This document shows positions 9,982 to 21,286 of a DNA stretch of 64,000 nucleotides, one piece after another; position 1 is the first letter of the stretch, and each line of letters begins with the position of its first letter. A program made the position numbers and the translations under genes. The stretch is taken from positions 16,302 through 80,301 of the forward strand of contig CAJNOP010000849.1 of assembly GCA_905250075.1 (NCBI GenBank). Reading direction: 5' to 3'. The DNA is from Rotaria sp. Silwood1. Lineage: Eukaryota > Rotifera > Eurotatoria > Philodinida > Philodinidae. The notes under the pieces were generated by a model. The model did no database searches and had not been told where the DNA came from. It saw only the letters and a list, made by a program, of their open reading frames with translations.

Positions 9982-11440
9982 AGAATATTTTTCATCGTGA
10001 GGGCATGGTACATTGAATGATTGATGAAATTTTAATTTTTTTTTTTGAGACATAGAATGATTGACGAACTTTCAAGTTAGTACATAATTTGTCATTTTAG
10101 TGTATTACATACACAACGAGTAATGCAAAAGTTCCTGTACAGATGTCTCTCGTTTTTTCATATGCTACTACATCTTTTTAACAACTTAGCAGTAGTTTGT
10201 CAGAATTGCCGTCAAAAAAAGCATTCTAATTGTATAGTCAAAAACTATTCCATAACATCTTGGCTTGAAGTAATGAGCACATCTTTCAACAACACAAAAA
10301 TGTAGGCTGTAAAGGAAAAACAGATCAATATTTTTTGATTTTCTCCCGTTCGTTTCATAGTTTAGTATTGGTAGTTTTTCATTAGATTTCTAGTTTAATT
10401 CCCTATGAGCATGACAGAAAATATTATGACGTTGTTTTAGATAATATTTGGAAAAATTAGCTGCGAAGCTCAACATATTTATCTTTGGAGTGTTCCGGGT
10501 CGCTTGTAGGTACCATTTGGTTTGTTTTAATAAAATGGCGCTGCTCAAATCTCGAAAACGTTTTGTCGGCGTCATTCCTATCGTTACGCTCAATTTTCAC
10601 AATATTTCGTTGACCGTTGTTTTTTAAATTTTCCTAATATGTTATTTAAAATAATTTTGTAATATTCTTGCCCAGTTCGCTCAGAGTTAAACGCGAACTC
10701 TAATGACGAAAAAAAGATCAACCAAATATGCTAAAACTAGTCCAAGCTGTTTTTAAGAATATATTTTAATGTTGTTGAGAGATCTGCTAGTTACTCTAAG
10801 TCCAGACATGATAGAATAATTTTTGCGCACATACCTAAAAAGCTCTATCGACACCAACTCTGACTAGTCACTTTTGATTGTTCCAAAACTTGTTTTAGTA
10901 CAGAACAAAGGAGAAACATTTGTACAAAAACTTTTGTGTCACCACTTATTAAGTTTTAGATACCCGGATACTGAGAAAATTCCCAACAAGGTACCTATAT
11001 AGTAACCTGCTATCAATATGCTACAGAATCTTAGTCGAGTGGTCTGCTGAAAATTGTCTCAGTAGTTGGGTGCTTCTTCTAGCACTTATATGATTCTAGA
11101 GCTTCGGTGATGACAAATGTTTTAACATTTTAATGAGTTAAACACGTAGAAACATCTTAATGGTGAACCATTCGATTACTCATAAAACTGTTAATTGAGT
11201 ATCTGTATGGATTTTTAGTAACAAATCCATATAAAGCGAGTAATACGCAACAGCGACTTAATTTTTTTTCTTCCTTGTAAAGAACCGAGAAAAAAGGTAG
11301 ATGTTAATAAGAGACTCGAAAGTAACACTGTGTTAGTGTATGGAATTCCAGTCTTTTCGAAAGTCACTTCCACTTTCTCTTTCTTTCGATAATATACATG
11401 TTGTAAAGCATTGATGTTTTTTAGATATTTTAGGAACAAT
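9982..11440. other. No gene supported
   Basis: A 67-residue minus frame at 10390-10593 has no recognisable domain. The stretch directly before the next gene (11380-11440) is pyrimidine-rich and may be 5' leader or an intron end. Confidence 0.4.
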
Positions 11441-12296
11441 ATGCATAAGAAAGATAAACAGCGTACAACAGACGTTGCGTCCACAGTTTATAATGGAAAT
11501 CCTACTTCAATATTAGAAGGAAGAGACAGAGCATCTTCGATTACACCATCAAACTCTGGAGGAGCAAATAAAGATACGACTTCTGCGTCTTCACAATCCG
11601 TAACCCCGATGAGGCCAACACGAGCGGCACCACCACCACCACGATCATCGGACCCGTCGGATCCACTTGCTTTCTTTAATACTTCCGTAAATACCAGTAC
11701 AATCGTAAATTCGCCATCAACGCGGCATCCGAAACCGGCTCTTTCTTCCTCGACACTGCATCCATCTTCACTACAATCGGCCTATCAACAAGGGGTACAA
11801 TCAGCCACTTCAGTAGGAGATCAGATTGAAGCTGATAAGATGGAAGTGACACATATTATTGCGAACTACGCCGTGGAACCACTGGAAATGTTGCATCTTG
11901 GTGAGTAAAGTGTTGGTTCAAATGTATCGAATCAAAGGTTAAGAAGCCAAAATCATGATTTTTACCCGACTAGTGCGTTTTTTTAAGCGAGGCTCTCTAA
12001 TAAAACCGCATAATTATCTATAGATTCAGCATATATTGGAAGTTGGACTTTCGATATTTTTATTCGGAAAAAAGGCCTATATATAGAAGATCTTACAGCC
12101 AAAAACTTAGCTGTTTATAATGGCAAAGAAAAGAATTATGAAGCTGTATTGGTAATGTTTATGTTATATAGTTGACAATAATACTTTTCGATGTGATTCA
12201 TAGATTTTTGTCTATTATTGACAGGGTACGCAACCATTTTATACCGTTCAGTATAGAATTTTGAGCTCTACGAAAAGGAATTATGATGGCATCTAA
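11441..12296 (+). CDS. Unrecognised three-exon protein, 219 aa
   Basis: Exon 1 (11441-11900) begins at ATG of MHKKDKQR. It encodes a Ser/Thr/Pro-rich, probably disordered region (APPPPRSSDPSDP around residue 75) and ends in a more ordered part (EVTHIIANYAVEPLEML). The phase-1 donor is GTGAGT. Exon 2 (12024-12151) reads SAYIGSWTFDIFIRKKGLY and EDLTAKNLAVYNGKEK. Exon 3 (12225-12296) reads GTQPFYTVQYRIL and ends at TAA. Introns are 123 and 73 bp with GT-AG borders, and the frame is kept across both, which is the main support. The frame is open upstream to an ATG at 11414, but intron-like TTTTTTAG lies there, so I prefer 11441. No family recognised. Confidence 0.55.
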
Positions 12297-14772
12297 CATA
12301 CTTTGGTACCTAGTCTACAAAAATGTTTTAAAATAGTCTATTTGCTCTTTCTATAATGGTTTAGCGTTAAAATACTGATAATTGAACTATGGTCAACTAG
12401 CAACATTTCGAATCAAAGTGTATCAGCCAAGAATCTTGCAGAATTCTAAACGACTTTTTGTGGAACATGAATTGAAAGGAGTATTGAAGTTTAAGGGTAG
12501 AAACTTTGTCCTCTCCTCCTTCCACAGACTATGACAGACACAACGTCAAAGTTGAGATGTATTGTGTATATTTAGATATTACTAACAGAAAAATTCATGG
12601 ATTTATAGACAAAGTAAAAATATAACCGGCTGATGTTGATTTAATTGTGGCTTGTGAACTAAAGAGATTATCAAGTATCTACAGCATTGGTTTAAACTCA
12701 TTTGTTAAAGATTTTTTCTATTAATAACAGCAGTTATTTCGTGTTTTCATTTGAATTCTACAGGAATTGCTCTTATAGTTTTTTGTAAAATGCTCCAATC
12801 TCATCAGCATAACGCTTTAGAACGATGAAAATTTGGAATGAGTATAAAACAATCTACGATATAAGATGAGCTATTACTTGGAATAATTCGAGGTTTGGAT
12901 GGCGCAATGTTTATCGTTGATTTAGCATAAGAACTACTATATAACTGTCTGTAAAGCCGAGTGACGACCTTTGCACTATTTAATCTATTAAAAAATTCTG
13001 TCTGATTTAGTTTCAATACTGAGCATGAATCTGATGTTATAATTTTATTTTGAACTAAAACAAGTTTACGTACAGTTGATTTATCAGTCACAAATAGGGC
13101 AAAGGATCTGTGGTGGATCAAGTTATGTTGAAAAATGTTTAGATGCTAGCAAGAAATTCAAGCTGAAACGTTGACCAAAGGTACAATGAAGCTTGAGCTA
13201 TTTTTAGCTGTTATGAGGGTTGTGCAAGTTTATTTTCTGCTATACTTTATTCTGAAATATTGTGAGTTGGTCATAGTCTAATTACTAGTATTTTAACACT
13301 AACTCACTATACAAATGATGCTTAGGGTCATCACATATCTAGGCTCGTACAGAGCAAAACTCTCTCTCGAATTGTATAAGATTATTGGATGTTCGGTCAA
13401 TAATAGCCAGGAATCTATGATTCATACCAAAAAGTATTAATGTCTACTATATAACATACAGATTGCTAATACACCCTTCGTAACTTTTTCTTGCCAACAT
13501 AAAGGGTTAAATTTTTTTGGCTTCAGATTTTCTATAAATACGCTTTGTTTTCGAATAACAATAGTATCAAGAGTCCAAATTTCAAATCATGCACCTATCG
13601 AAGACATTATCAGATTTGGAACCAGTTGAATATTTTCAACCGGACGGTCTCGGCCGATTCAAATTCTTCATTTAACCAATAGAAAACCATCCGGCTCAAT
13701 TATCGAATTGAACCGACGAACAAAAACGATCCATTTAATGTATAATTTAGCCAATTATTTCTTTCGAAGAGAAGTTTATTATTATAGCTCTACAGATATA
13801 CACAATGTCTATCATACACGTCAGGTATTTCGAATAGTAACGATTTCTATTTCACTATGTTGCGTTTCATATATGATAATACTATGAATAAATGAGGAGC
13901 CTGCTCAAAACATTGTATTTAGTAACTCACAACAGCTGGTATTGAACAACATCTATATTTTATTCTACCTGACTTTCTTCAATACGAATATGATTTCTTT
14001 AGAAGATCTGATAAGTGTGATGTTTTATTTTTTGAAATTATTATTTAACACAACTAAAAGGCTCCATTCTCATGAGATTACTACTGCCGATATGAAGACA
14101 ATTAGCTACCGAGCTAAATTTTAATATCAGACTTCATATTTTAGGTCTCTGAGCACTTGGATATTTTCACAGTTGCATGATAGTAGCAGTTAGCATAACT
14201 TTGACAATAGTATGGAATCTTTTGTGCTATTTTCATAATGAAAGTATGAACTGGAATTCACTAGCCATTGGAAATTTCTGACAGTCGATTGAAAGCAGTC
14301 TAGAAAAGTGAGTTTGAACTTTCGAGATAGAAAATCTTTAGTTTAGAGCAAATTTAATTTCTAACGATTGACTAACTTTTCGTGACTATTATAAATATAT
14401 TGACCATGACAATAAAAAAGTCCGAGCTCAAACTATAGAGCTAGGATTTTGATGCTGACTAGAAATTTTTCAGCTCAAGACTTTCGAGCTCATATTTCTG
14501 TACTGTTCAAACCATGAAAGTCGATAGAAAATAAACAAAATAGATCATCTTCAGGGCCATAAAAATTGATAAATAAAATCGGCAAAAAATCGGTGAAAAC
14601 GGGTCGATTTGAACAGTTCGATCGGACAGGGTCGATCATCCGCAAATCGACCGCTCCATTCCATATTTCGACACAATCACAAATTTTCTTCTAATCGCTT
14701 TCTAACATACGCTTTTTCCGAATATGAGAGAAAAGAGCGGTTTTATATTCATTTCGTTTCTCTAACTTTAGT
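12297..14772. other. Intergenic; one weak minus ORF
   Basis: Mostly AT-rich. The minus frame 12804-13121 (105 codons, starting MIHHRSFALFVTDK) has reasonable amino-acid composition but no recognisable domain and no splice support, so it is not called as a gene. CGG/CCG-containing words near 13640-13730 and 14590-14650 may be remnants of repeats. The 5' exon of the dynamin-like gene should lie somewhere in 13.7-14.7 kb but I could not identify it. Confidence 0.4.
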
Positions 14773-17473
14773 CGACCGTTGGCTTCAACAACTCCTCAGT
14801 GAGTTTCTTCACCAACGTGATCATTTTAAACATAAATTAGGTGAAAAATGGCAAAATCACGAACTGACAAATATTAAATATGATAATAACAATCGAATAC
14901 GTAAAATCTATGCTGCATACAAGGAACTGGAAAATGCACGTGATACCGTACTCTCAACTGAATCATTTCAGGAATTGAATAATTATTTACAGAAAGTTGA
15001 TGATAATGCAACAGATGAAATGAAAGAAAAATTCAACTTATTAGTTGAAGATCATCTTAAAATTTTACAATCAGTAGAGTTTGTTGATAAACAAACCAAA
15101 TCTGGTAGAAGTGATAATAACATAAATGACACAAAGAAGAAATTATTGAAATTGAAAGAACTGAATAACAAGCAATCACATACTATATGTATTATCGGCT
15201 TAGAAAAAACTGGCAAATCAACATTTATTAATGCACTTCTTGGCTACGAATTTTTGCCGACGGCGAGTGAACGATGTACACAGATACGTACCGTGCTCAA
15301 ACCACCCCTTGAAAATGGTGATCCACAGCTGTTTGCCACTGTCAAATTTTACGATGAGCAGGAGTTTCATCTATTCTTTCATAAAATGACAAAGAAAACA
15401 GATGAAAATCCACAACAGTTACAACAACGTAAAGATCAGATGATTCAAGCACGAGAAATGTTGAAAGCTAAATTTCCAGAAGAACATTTTCGTATTAATG
15501 ACTTAAGTGATACGAATAAAGAGCGTATGGCTATTCTTAAACACTTACATGTTTATATAACCGGTGAATTGTATGTTAATATTATTAAGGAAATTGCAAT
15601 TTATACGGATAAGCTACCAGGTACATAGTAAAGAAGAAGATCGAGCTCTTTTGGATATCCTCAGAAAGCACTGAGACTCATCAAGTCAGTCGATTTTAAC
15701 CGTGATTTTTATATTAGGTCGTTTCGGTTCTCAAATTTGTATAATTCGAATTTCATGCAACTTCAGTTCTAAATGGTTAAAAACGACTAAAACACTTGTT
15801 TTGAGGGCAAAGCATTTTTACAGGAGTTCCCATGGGTAGAAACGATTCGACTTTTCTTACATTATGCTCACCTGCCGTCGGTTAAAAATAGCTATTAACC
15901 ATACAAACTCCTTTTCAAACAGTGTAAAACTCCGCTTTGGAAAATTTTGAACCATGTAGTGACGTGGTCGATAGTTTGAAGTCAATAGAATTCCAATTAA
16001 AACCAGAAAACATTCTAAAGTCGCACGTTTTGACAATTATAGCTGTTAATCTCAAAAACCACTGCATGCTTACCTTTGCCATGCTTGATAATCTATTCCA
16101 TTTTAACAATCTTTAAGTACTAGACAGTAGATCAGTCTTGTTTGTGCTAACTTGGGCTTCTCCTTTTGTATTTGATAGGTAAGAACTACGAACTTCTAGA
16201 TGTTCCTGGTTTTGACTCCCCCATTAAAGAACATCGTGATGCCGGTTTACAAGCAATAAAAACAGCTGACGCATTCCTTTTTCTTACCAACGGTCAACAA
16301 CCAAGTCTAACTGAACCACAGATCTGTCTTCTCCATGAAATTCAACAAAATCATTTTGAAGCAATGCAACGTGCGTTTGGTATCATCACCAAACTTGACC
16401 TCTGTCAAACTCCAACAATCTATCAAGAACATTATGAAAAAGCTTCTACTGAACTCATTGATAAACATTTTAAACCAGAACATATTTATGCTGCTTGTCC
16501 ACGGATGCAAATTCTGAATGAAAACTCCGAAGAATTTCGTGTTATTAATCAAAAACTACATCATTTTGGTGGTGATTTAGAACAGGGATTCAAACGAAGT
16601 AAAAATGGTCTCAATAAATTTATTGAATTTGAATTACCAAAAACACATTTGAAACAGCTGGTTGATTTGGGACGGTTGCGATTAGTTCGACATGTATTGG
16701 AACGACTTGATAGAATCAAACAAAATCAGTTGTGGCCACAAAATCTGGCTATAACGTCAATAGATGAGTATATTAAACAACACAACACAGAGAATTGGGA
16801 CAAAATTTTCTATGAAAATATCTTTCAACCTGCCTTCGCCAAAGCAAATCACTGGCATACAACTACCGTCACCAAAGAACGTACAAAATTTGTCGATAGT
16901 GTTAGACAAAAATTTCATGACTCTTTTCTCGATCTCACCGAAGGATTTCGTAAACGTACATATCCAATTGAACAACTGATGTTTGAAGCACATTGCTATT
17001 CAAAACTTCAGTTAAATTCACATCCAACTGACAATGAGCTGCGCGAAAGACTATGTATTGAATTGGAAGAAATTGTTGGTCAAACATCAAATATTCTTGC
17101 AGAATATTTCTATCATCAATATATCTGTGAATTGGAAAATATTCTCAATGATATTTGCCCACAATTGAAAGATTTATATCGTACAAAGTTAACACTGGAC
17201 AAGTGTACACATGAAACGCATGCATTAGTTCTAAGAGTTTGTCGTCCCGTGATTATGGCAACTCTCAGATATTCACATTTAGATTTGCTCGTTAGACAAG
17301 ATGCAATTAATGAATTGATCTATATTGCGCCAACTGTCGCATTCAATATAGCGAATATTCCAGATAAAAATGGTGAAGGTGGAATACTTGGTATGGAAAT
17401 ATCCAAGTCAGCGGAGTTGTTGGCTAGTAGAAGTGAGATGATAACGTCGCTTATTAAAACACTTTTCAAATAG
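14773..17473 (+). CDS. Dynamin-like GTPase (large GTPase of the dynamin superfamily)
   Basis: Two exons, 14773-15620 and 16179-17473, give about 710 residues, typical for bacterial-type and mitofusin-like dynamin relatives. The 558-bp intron has GT-AG ends in phase 1. G motifs are visible: P-loop GLEKTGKS at 15197-15220, DVPG (G3) at 16199-16210, and TKLD (G4) at 16388-16399. An Asn/Lys/Glu-rich helical stretch precedes the G domain and a long helical region follows it, as expected for a membrane-remodelling GTPase. The first part starts after a good acceptor (TTTCTCTAACTTTAG), and the frame has no ATG before 15020, so a 5' exon is missing from this model. The frame is open back to 14609, but that stretch looks non-coding. 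The cellular role is not deducible beyond GTP-dependent self-assembly on membranes. Confidence 0.8.
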
Positions 17474-17586
17474 TTGACAATGTTTATATTATTGAATGAA
17501 GAAACTATACTCACAATTTTTCGTCTATTCTCACCTTATCTTGAGTGTCGGTGTGGGTGTTGGCGAAGACGAGATCTGCGACCACA

Positions 17587-18606
17587 TACAGTCGAGTCCA
17601 CTTATAAGAGCTCCGGATAAAGGAGCGGTCCGCTTTTAAGAGCCGTTTTCCAATTCTCCGTTTTTTTCTCCTGTGTTTTACGTGCTGGCAAAGTCCGTTT
17701 ATGAGAGCGTCGGATAAAGGAGCGGTTCGCTTATAAGAGCTTTGTTTTGGCGCTTTTTTGCGATTTGAGTCCGCATAAAAGAGCCATATTGTATGTTCTT
17801 GTTCTTTTCTTTTTCTATTCATCTGTTGCACGTATGCTCTTTTTCCTCTTACTCACTTGTCCTAACTGACGTCTTTGTTGAGTAAGAAGAACCATTGTCT
17901 TTTTCTGTCTATTATTCATTTTCTAAACAGACGGACGAAGCTTCTCCGCTTTTTCTCTAGTCCGTCTATTGTCTCTCTCCTATGTATATATACTTGCTGT
18001 TTCTTCAATAAAGGGATCAGATATTCATCCATCCAAAAGGTGATATATATTTAACTTCGTTGAAGCTTTATTTTTGAGAGAATGGCATCTACCAGCGGTA
18101 AACGTTGCACATTATCGATTGAGCAAAAATTGGAAATCTTGGAAGCACTGAAATCGAAAAAGCCAGACGATATGGCTAAAGACTTCAACATCGGATGACG
18201 AAATTTGCGATTCAGTGAAACTAAATCGACAAGGAATGGCCGATTTAGAAGAAGAAGACGAAGAAGAAGCCGGAATTTCTTATGAATCGATACCAGGTGT
18301 CTCTCATAAAGATGCACCGATGCATCTTTCGATGGTTCGCAAGTATTTGGAAGAGAATTTTACAGAGTATAATTCATATTATGATATCGAAGACATGATC
18401 GAAAAGAACGCTTTAATTAATCGTACTCAAAGTAAAATCACGGATTTCTTTAAGTAAATTTATGTATGTCTATGTACTACTTAATAAATGTTGACAAGAA
18501 ACAATTTTTGCACTGTTTTACATATAGTTCGGATAAAGGAGCGGTCCGAATATAAGAGCCTCTTTTAGAAACCTCGACTGCGCTCTTATAAGCGGACACG
18601 ACTGTA
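17587..18606 (+). mobile_element. Deleted pogo/Tigger element, TA target
   Basis: The element at 17589-18604 starts CAGTCGAGTCC and ends with the complement of CAGTCGTGTCC, both followed inward by CTTATAAGAGC. TA lies on both sides. Subterminal copies of GGATAAAGGAGCGGT occur at about 17613, 17712 and 18532 and are likely transposase-binding sites. Between them lies an internally deleted transposase gene. CAG ends, TA target and CENP-B-type coding fragments place it in the pogo/Tigger group. Confidence 0.9.
18082..18457 (+). pseudogene. Pogo/Tigger transposase, catalytic core deleted
   Basis: From ATG 18082 it reads STSGKRCTLSIEQKLEILE and KPDDMAKDFNIG, the CENP-B N-terminal helix-turn-helix, then a TGA at 18196. 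The next frame immediately gives DDEICDSVKLNRQ, an acidic run (EEEDEEEAG) and the C-terminus ending SKITDFFK (to 18457), as in Tigger proteins. The whole DDE catalytic domain is absent, so a large internal deletion fused the first and last parts out of frame. The element could only be moved by another copy's enzyme. Confidence 0.85.
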
Positions 18607-18633
18607 TCTACACACTCCTACACCCACACCCAA

Positions 18634-19913
18634 AATAACAATTTTTCTTTTGGATATTTTGAATATAAATTTTCCAAAATCTATTCAAAAAAAAGAGAAC
18701 TTTGCACGATCACGATCTTTAAAATGGTGACGCTGAAGCCTTGCGGAACGCTAATATAAGTAGCTAATAGTTATATCGTTGGTTGTTTTAAAACTTTCGG
18801 ATTGAAAACTAAAACACAAATATGTGTGCTAACTCTGACTGAAGTATTCGCTAGTCAAATAAACAGTTCAAGTAGTAGTCTTGATAATTATTTCAATACA
18901 CTGTAATATGTATGCGCAAAACTTGCTGATCCTTGATAAATTTATCGACAAAAATCCTGAACAAATCGTTCAAATTGTACAGAAAAGTGGCACCATCATG
19001 TATTAACTGAGCAAATTGAGCAAAACCATTGCACCAACAGATCCTTCTGAAAATTCTTGATGTTTGTGTATTCTCTATCAATATAAGTATAGATATGGCC
19101 AGCGGTACACTAATAGTTCATTTTAACACACCATAAACATCACGTATGCTGCTTCTTGTCTTACATTTACTGTATTTCTGCGATGAATAGAGATAACAAC
19201 ATTGTGGATTATTTGCTTACACAAAATCAAATTGTGATAACATGTGATAGTGATATCCTTGAAGTAAATCATCATTTAAGGGAAGAGTGATAAGAATTAC
19301 AATTCCTTCACTTTAATTTGATCATTGATAGATGATTGAGTCAAATTATTTAAACTTCCTCTTCTATTACTTTTCATAGATCTTTTTTAAGTTTTATACA
19401 AGATATCTTTTTCATTATTGCATTTGTGTAGTTTTTGGACATAATCAAACGCAACGGAAAAGATTCGATTCCTATCAGTAAATTGATGAAATCTAACCTA
19501 AATCTACATATTGTTAGTTGATCAAAATAAATGATTCCTTCGAGAAAGAGAGAGCCTTATCTAATAAGAAGATACTTTGAAACGCATCAATCTTGAGTCT
19601 ATAATTTCATCTTACATTTAGAGAACAATTAAAAAACTCTTTTTCATAACAGCAGTATGTCTTTAACTCCTGTCTTCCCTCGCAAAGATTTTTTAGACGA
19701 CTTATCATTTCAATGGAACAATATTCATTTATCTAGTATTTTTCTATTGAATTTTCAAGAAACACTAAGATAGTTTTAATTAAACCTACAAAAGTCGTCG
19801 AGAGATAAATCCGAATGGGCTGGATATGAGACAACAAATTTCAAAACAGGAAACTTTATAAAATAAGATTGTCAATATGAATGCCTTTAGCAACATAAAG
19901 AATGTTACACAAG
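18634..19913. other. No gene supported; possible coding relic at 18907-19060
   Basis: Plus frame 18907-18993 reads NLLILDKFIDKNPEQIVQ and continues after a stop with LSKLSKTIAPTDPSE. It looks like decayed coding sequence, but the family is unknown. The rest is AT-rich without features. Confidence 0.3.
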
Positions 19914-20042
19914 GGATGCGGGTGTGGTTGTGGCTGTGGGTGTAAGTGTGAGGATGTGGGTGTTGGTATGAAGATAAGACCAACACCCACACCCACACCC
20001 GCCTACACCCCTACCCTCCTTCCCACACCCAACCCACACACA
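19914..20042. repeat. Telomere-like inverted repeat (TLIR), long
   Basis: G-rich arm of about 55 bases (GTGTGGTTGTGGCTGTGGGT), spacer TATGAAGATAAGACC, then a C-rich arm of about 60 bases with AACACCCACACCCACACCCG. Confidence 0.9.
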
Positions 20043-20261
20043 GTGGGCAACCAGGCGGACATCATTTTTTTTGTTTCCATTTTAATTTTATAAGCACCAT
20101 AGTGACAGAAAAATCCGATTAATATCTCACCTAGCAGATCTTTTCACGCTCTACAAAATCTGCTATGCACTTTTTTCTGAAAACACTTACTCAATGAATT
20201 TTTTCAAAAACTCTTAAAATTTTCATGTTCGTCTGCTATGCGAAAGTTGCTCATTGTGACA

Positions 20262-20334
20262 CACTCACACCCAGACCTACACCCACACCCACACCCACAC
20301 CCACCCACACACCTTCACCCACCCACACCCATAC
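20262..20334. repeat. Telomere-like C-rich array (one arm only)
   Basis: CCCACA-type repeats without a G-rich partner. On the minus strand the array starts immediately after the coding-like sequence ending at 20335, at a GTATGG that could be a splice donor. Confidence 0.8.
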
Positions 20335-20870
20335 CTCAGTTTCTTTTCTTCTTCATATTGATTCATTATTGATGAGACGCTTTCTCGCATTGCATCGAAT
20401 TGTTCCCTAAGTTCAGTTTGCCAAACATCGCACTTCATGTTGATTTCAAATGTTGTCCATATTTTCTTGAAAGATGATAATCAATGCCAGTGATCTTCAA
20501 CTCTTTCTGTGATTATCGGCTCAATTAGAATAAATCTAGTATTTTATTGATTTTGATCGGGATAAAATGCGTCGATGGGAGAAAGAATATAGTTACATGG
20601 TAGATGCTCATCAGGATTAGTTTTGATTCTGCGAATTTCCTTGTAAACATCAGCTATTGTTGTCTGTCTGATTAACTTAGGCAAATTTGAATGGACCTGC
20701 GTAAAAATGATTCTATTCAAGGCGTATTCATTAACAACGAGCTCGGAACCATTCTTTAAGGACACACAAATTTGATTAAGGCTGCCATCGATAATTTTCC
20801 AGTCATCAAGCGATAACCTCAATAGAATTACAACGTCGATGCCTAAATCTATTGCAGTGACAACGTGAGT
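20335..20870 (-). pseudogene. Decayed helical protein segment of unknown family
   Basis: One minus frame runs from about 20870 to 20335. It reads LGIDVVILLRLSLDDWKII, QICVSLKNGSELVVNEYAL, ADVYKEIRRIKTNPDEHLP and YILSPIDAFYPDQNQ, then a TAA (20544-20546). In the same frame follow IEPIITERVEDHWH, a TGA (20481-20483), and LREQFDAMRESVSSIMNQY with a charged end. Two stops in otherwise continuous, protein-like sequence mark a recent pseudogene. Both ends touch telomere-like arrays: 20880-21023 upstream and 20262-20334 downstream. Beyond the upstream array another open piece (NEQRSNLFVDPTSSRE, about 21022-21080) may be an earlier exon. I do not recognise the family. Confidence 0.6.
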
Positions 20871-20879
20871 AGCGGGGAT

Positions 20880-21023
20880 TGTGGGTGTGAGTGTGTGAGG
20901 GGAGTCGTGTGTATGGGTCTGGATGTGTGTGGGGGAGTCGTATAGGTGTGGGTGTGAATGTAGTTGAAGGGAGATTAACACCAACATACACACTCACCCA
21001 CGCCCACACCCATCCACACTCTC
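20880..21023. repeat. Telomere-like inverted repeat (TLIR)
   Basis: A long diverged G-rich arm (GTGTGAGTGTGTGAGGGGAG ... GGTGTGGGTGTGAATGTAG), a short AT spacer, then CACTCACCCACGCCCACACC. It lies between two coding-like pieces of the minus-strand pseudogene. Confidence 0.85.
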
Positions 21024-21286
21024 GAGAGCTTGTAGGATCGACGAAAAGGTTACTACGTTGTTCGTTATCATTTTTTACTACATTTAAGATAAAACAACTC
21101 GCTTGTTGACAGAAAGTTCTTTTTTTTTATCGTTTTCTAATCTTTCTTTTCTTTGTATTTATTACAACATTTATGGTGTGATAACCTGGAGAGTAGAAAG
21201 TATAATTTAACAACTATTTAAAACAGTTCTCTTCTACACACTACCCAGGAGCTTTGTTAGAGTCACTCATTTAACTTCAAAAATTA

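Larger units (their letters stand above)
17546..18633. repeat. Telomere-like inverted repeat split by a transposon
   Basis: The G-rich arm GTGTCGGTGTGGGTGTTGG (17546-17564) with spacer GCGAAGACGAG, and the C-rich arm CTACACACTCCTACACCC (18609-18633), form one hairpin. Its loop was later entered by the pogo element at 17589-18604. Confidence 0.75.

Noticed and set aside
15915..16109. Minus-strand 64-codon frame in the dynamin-like gene intron
   Set aside because: No domain and no splice support; intron sequence explains it.
18051..18317. Minus-strand 88-codon frame in the pogo element
   Set aside because: Antisense shadow of the Tigger transposase fragments, which are recognisable on the plus strand.
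19902..20093. Open frames rich in Gly/Val/Cys or Thr/Pro/His over the telomere-like repeats (also near 20225, 46599, 56559)
   Set aside because: They are translations of the GTGTGGG/CACACCC repeats in stop-free frames, not genes.
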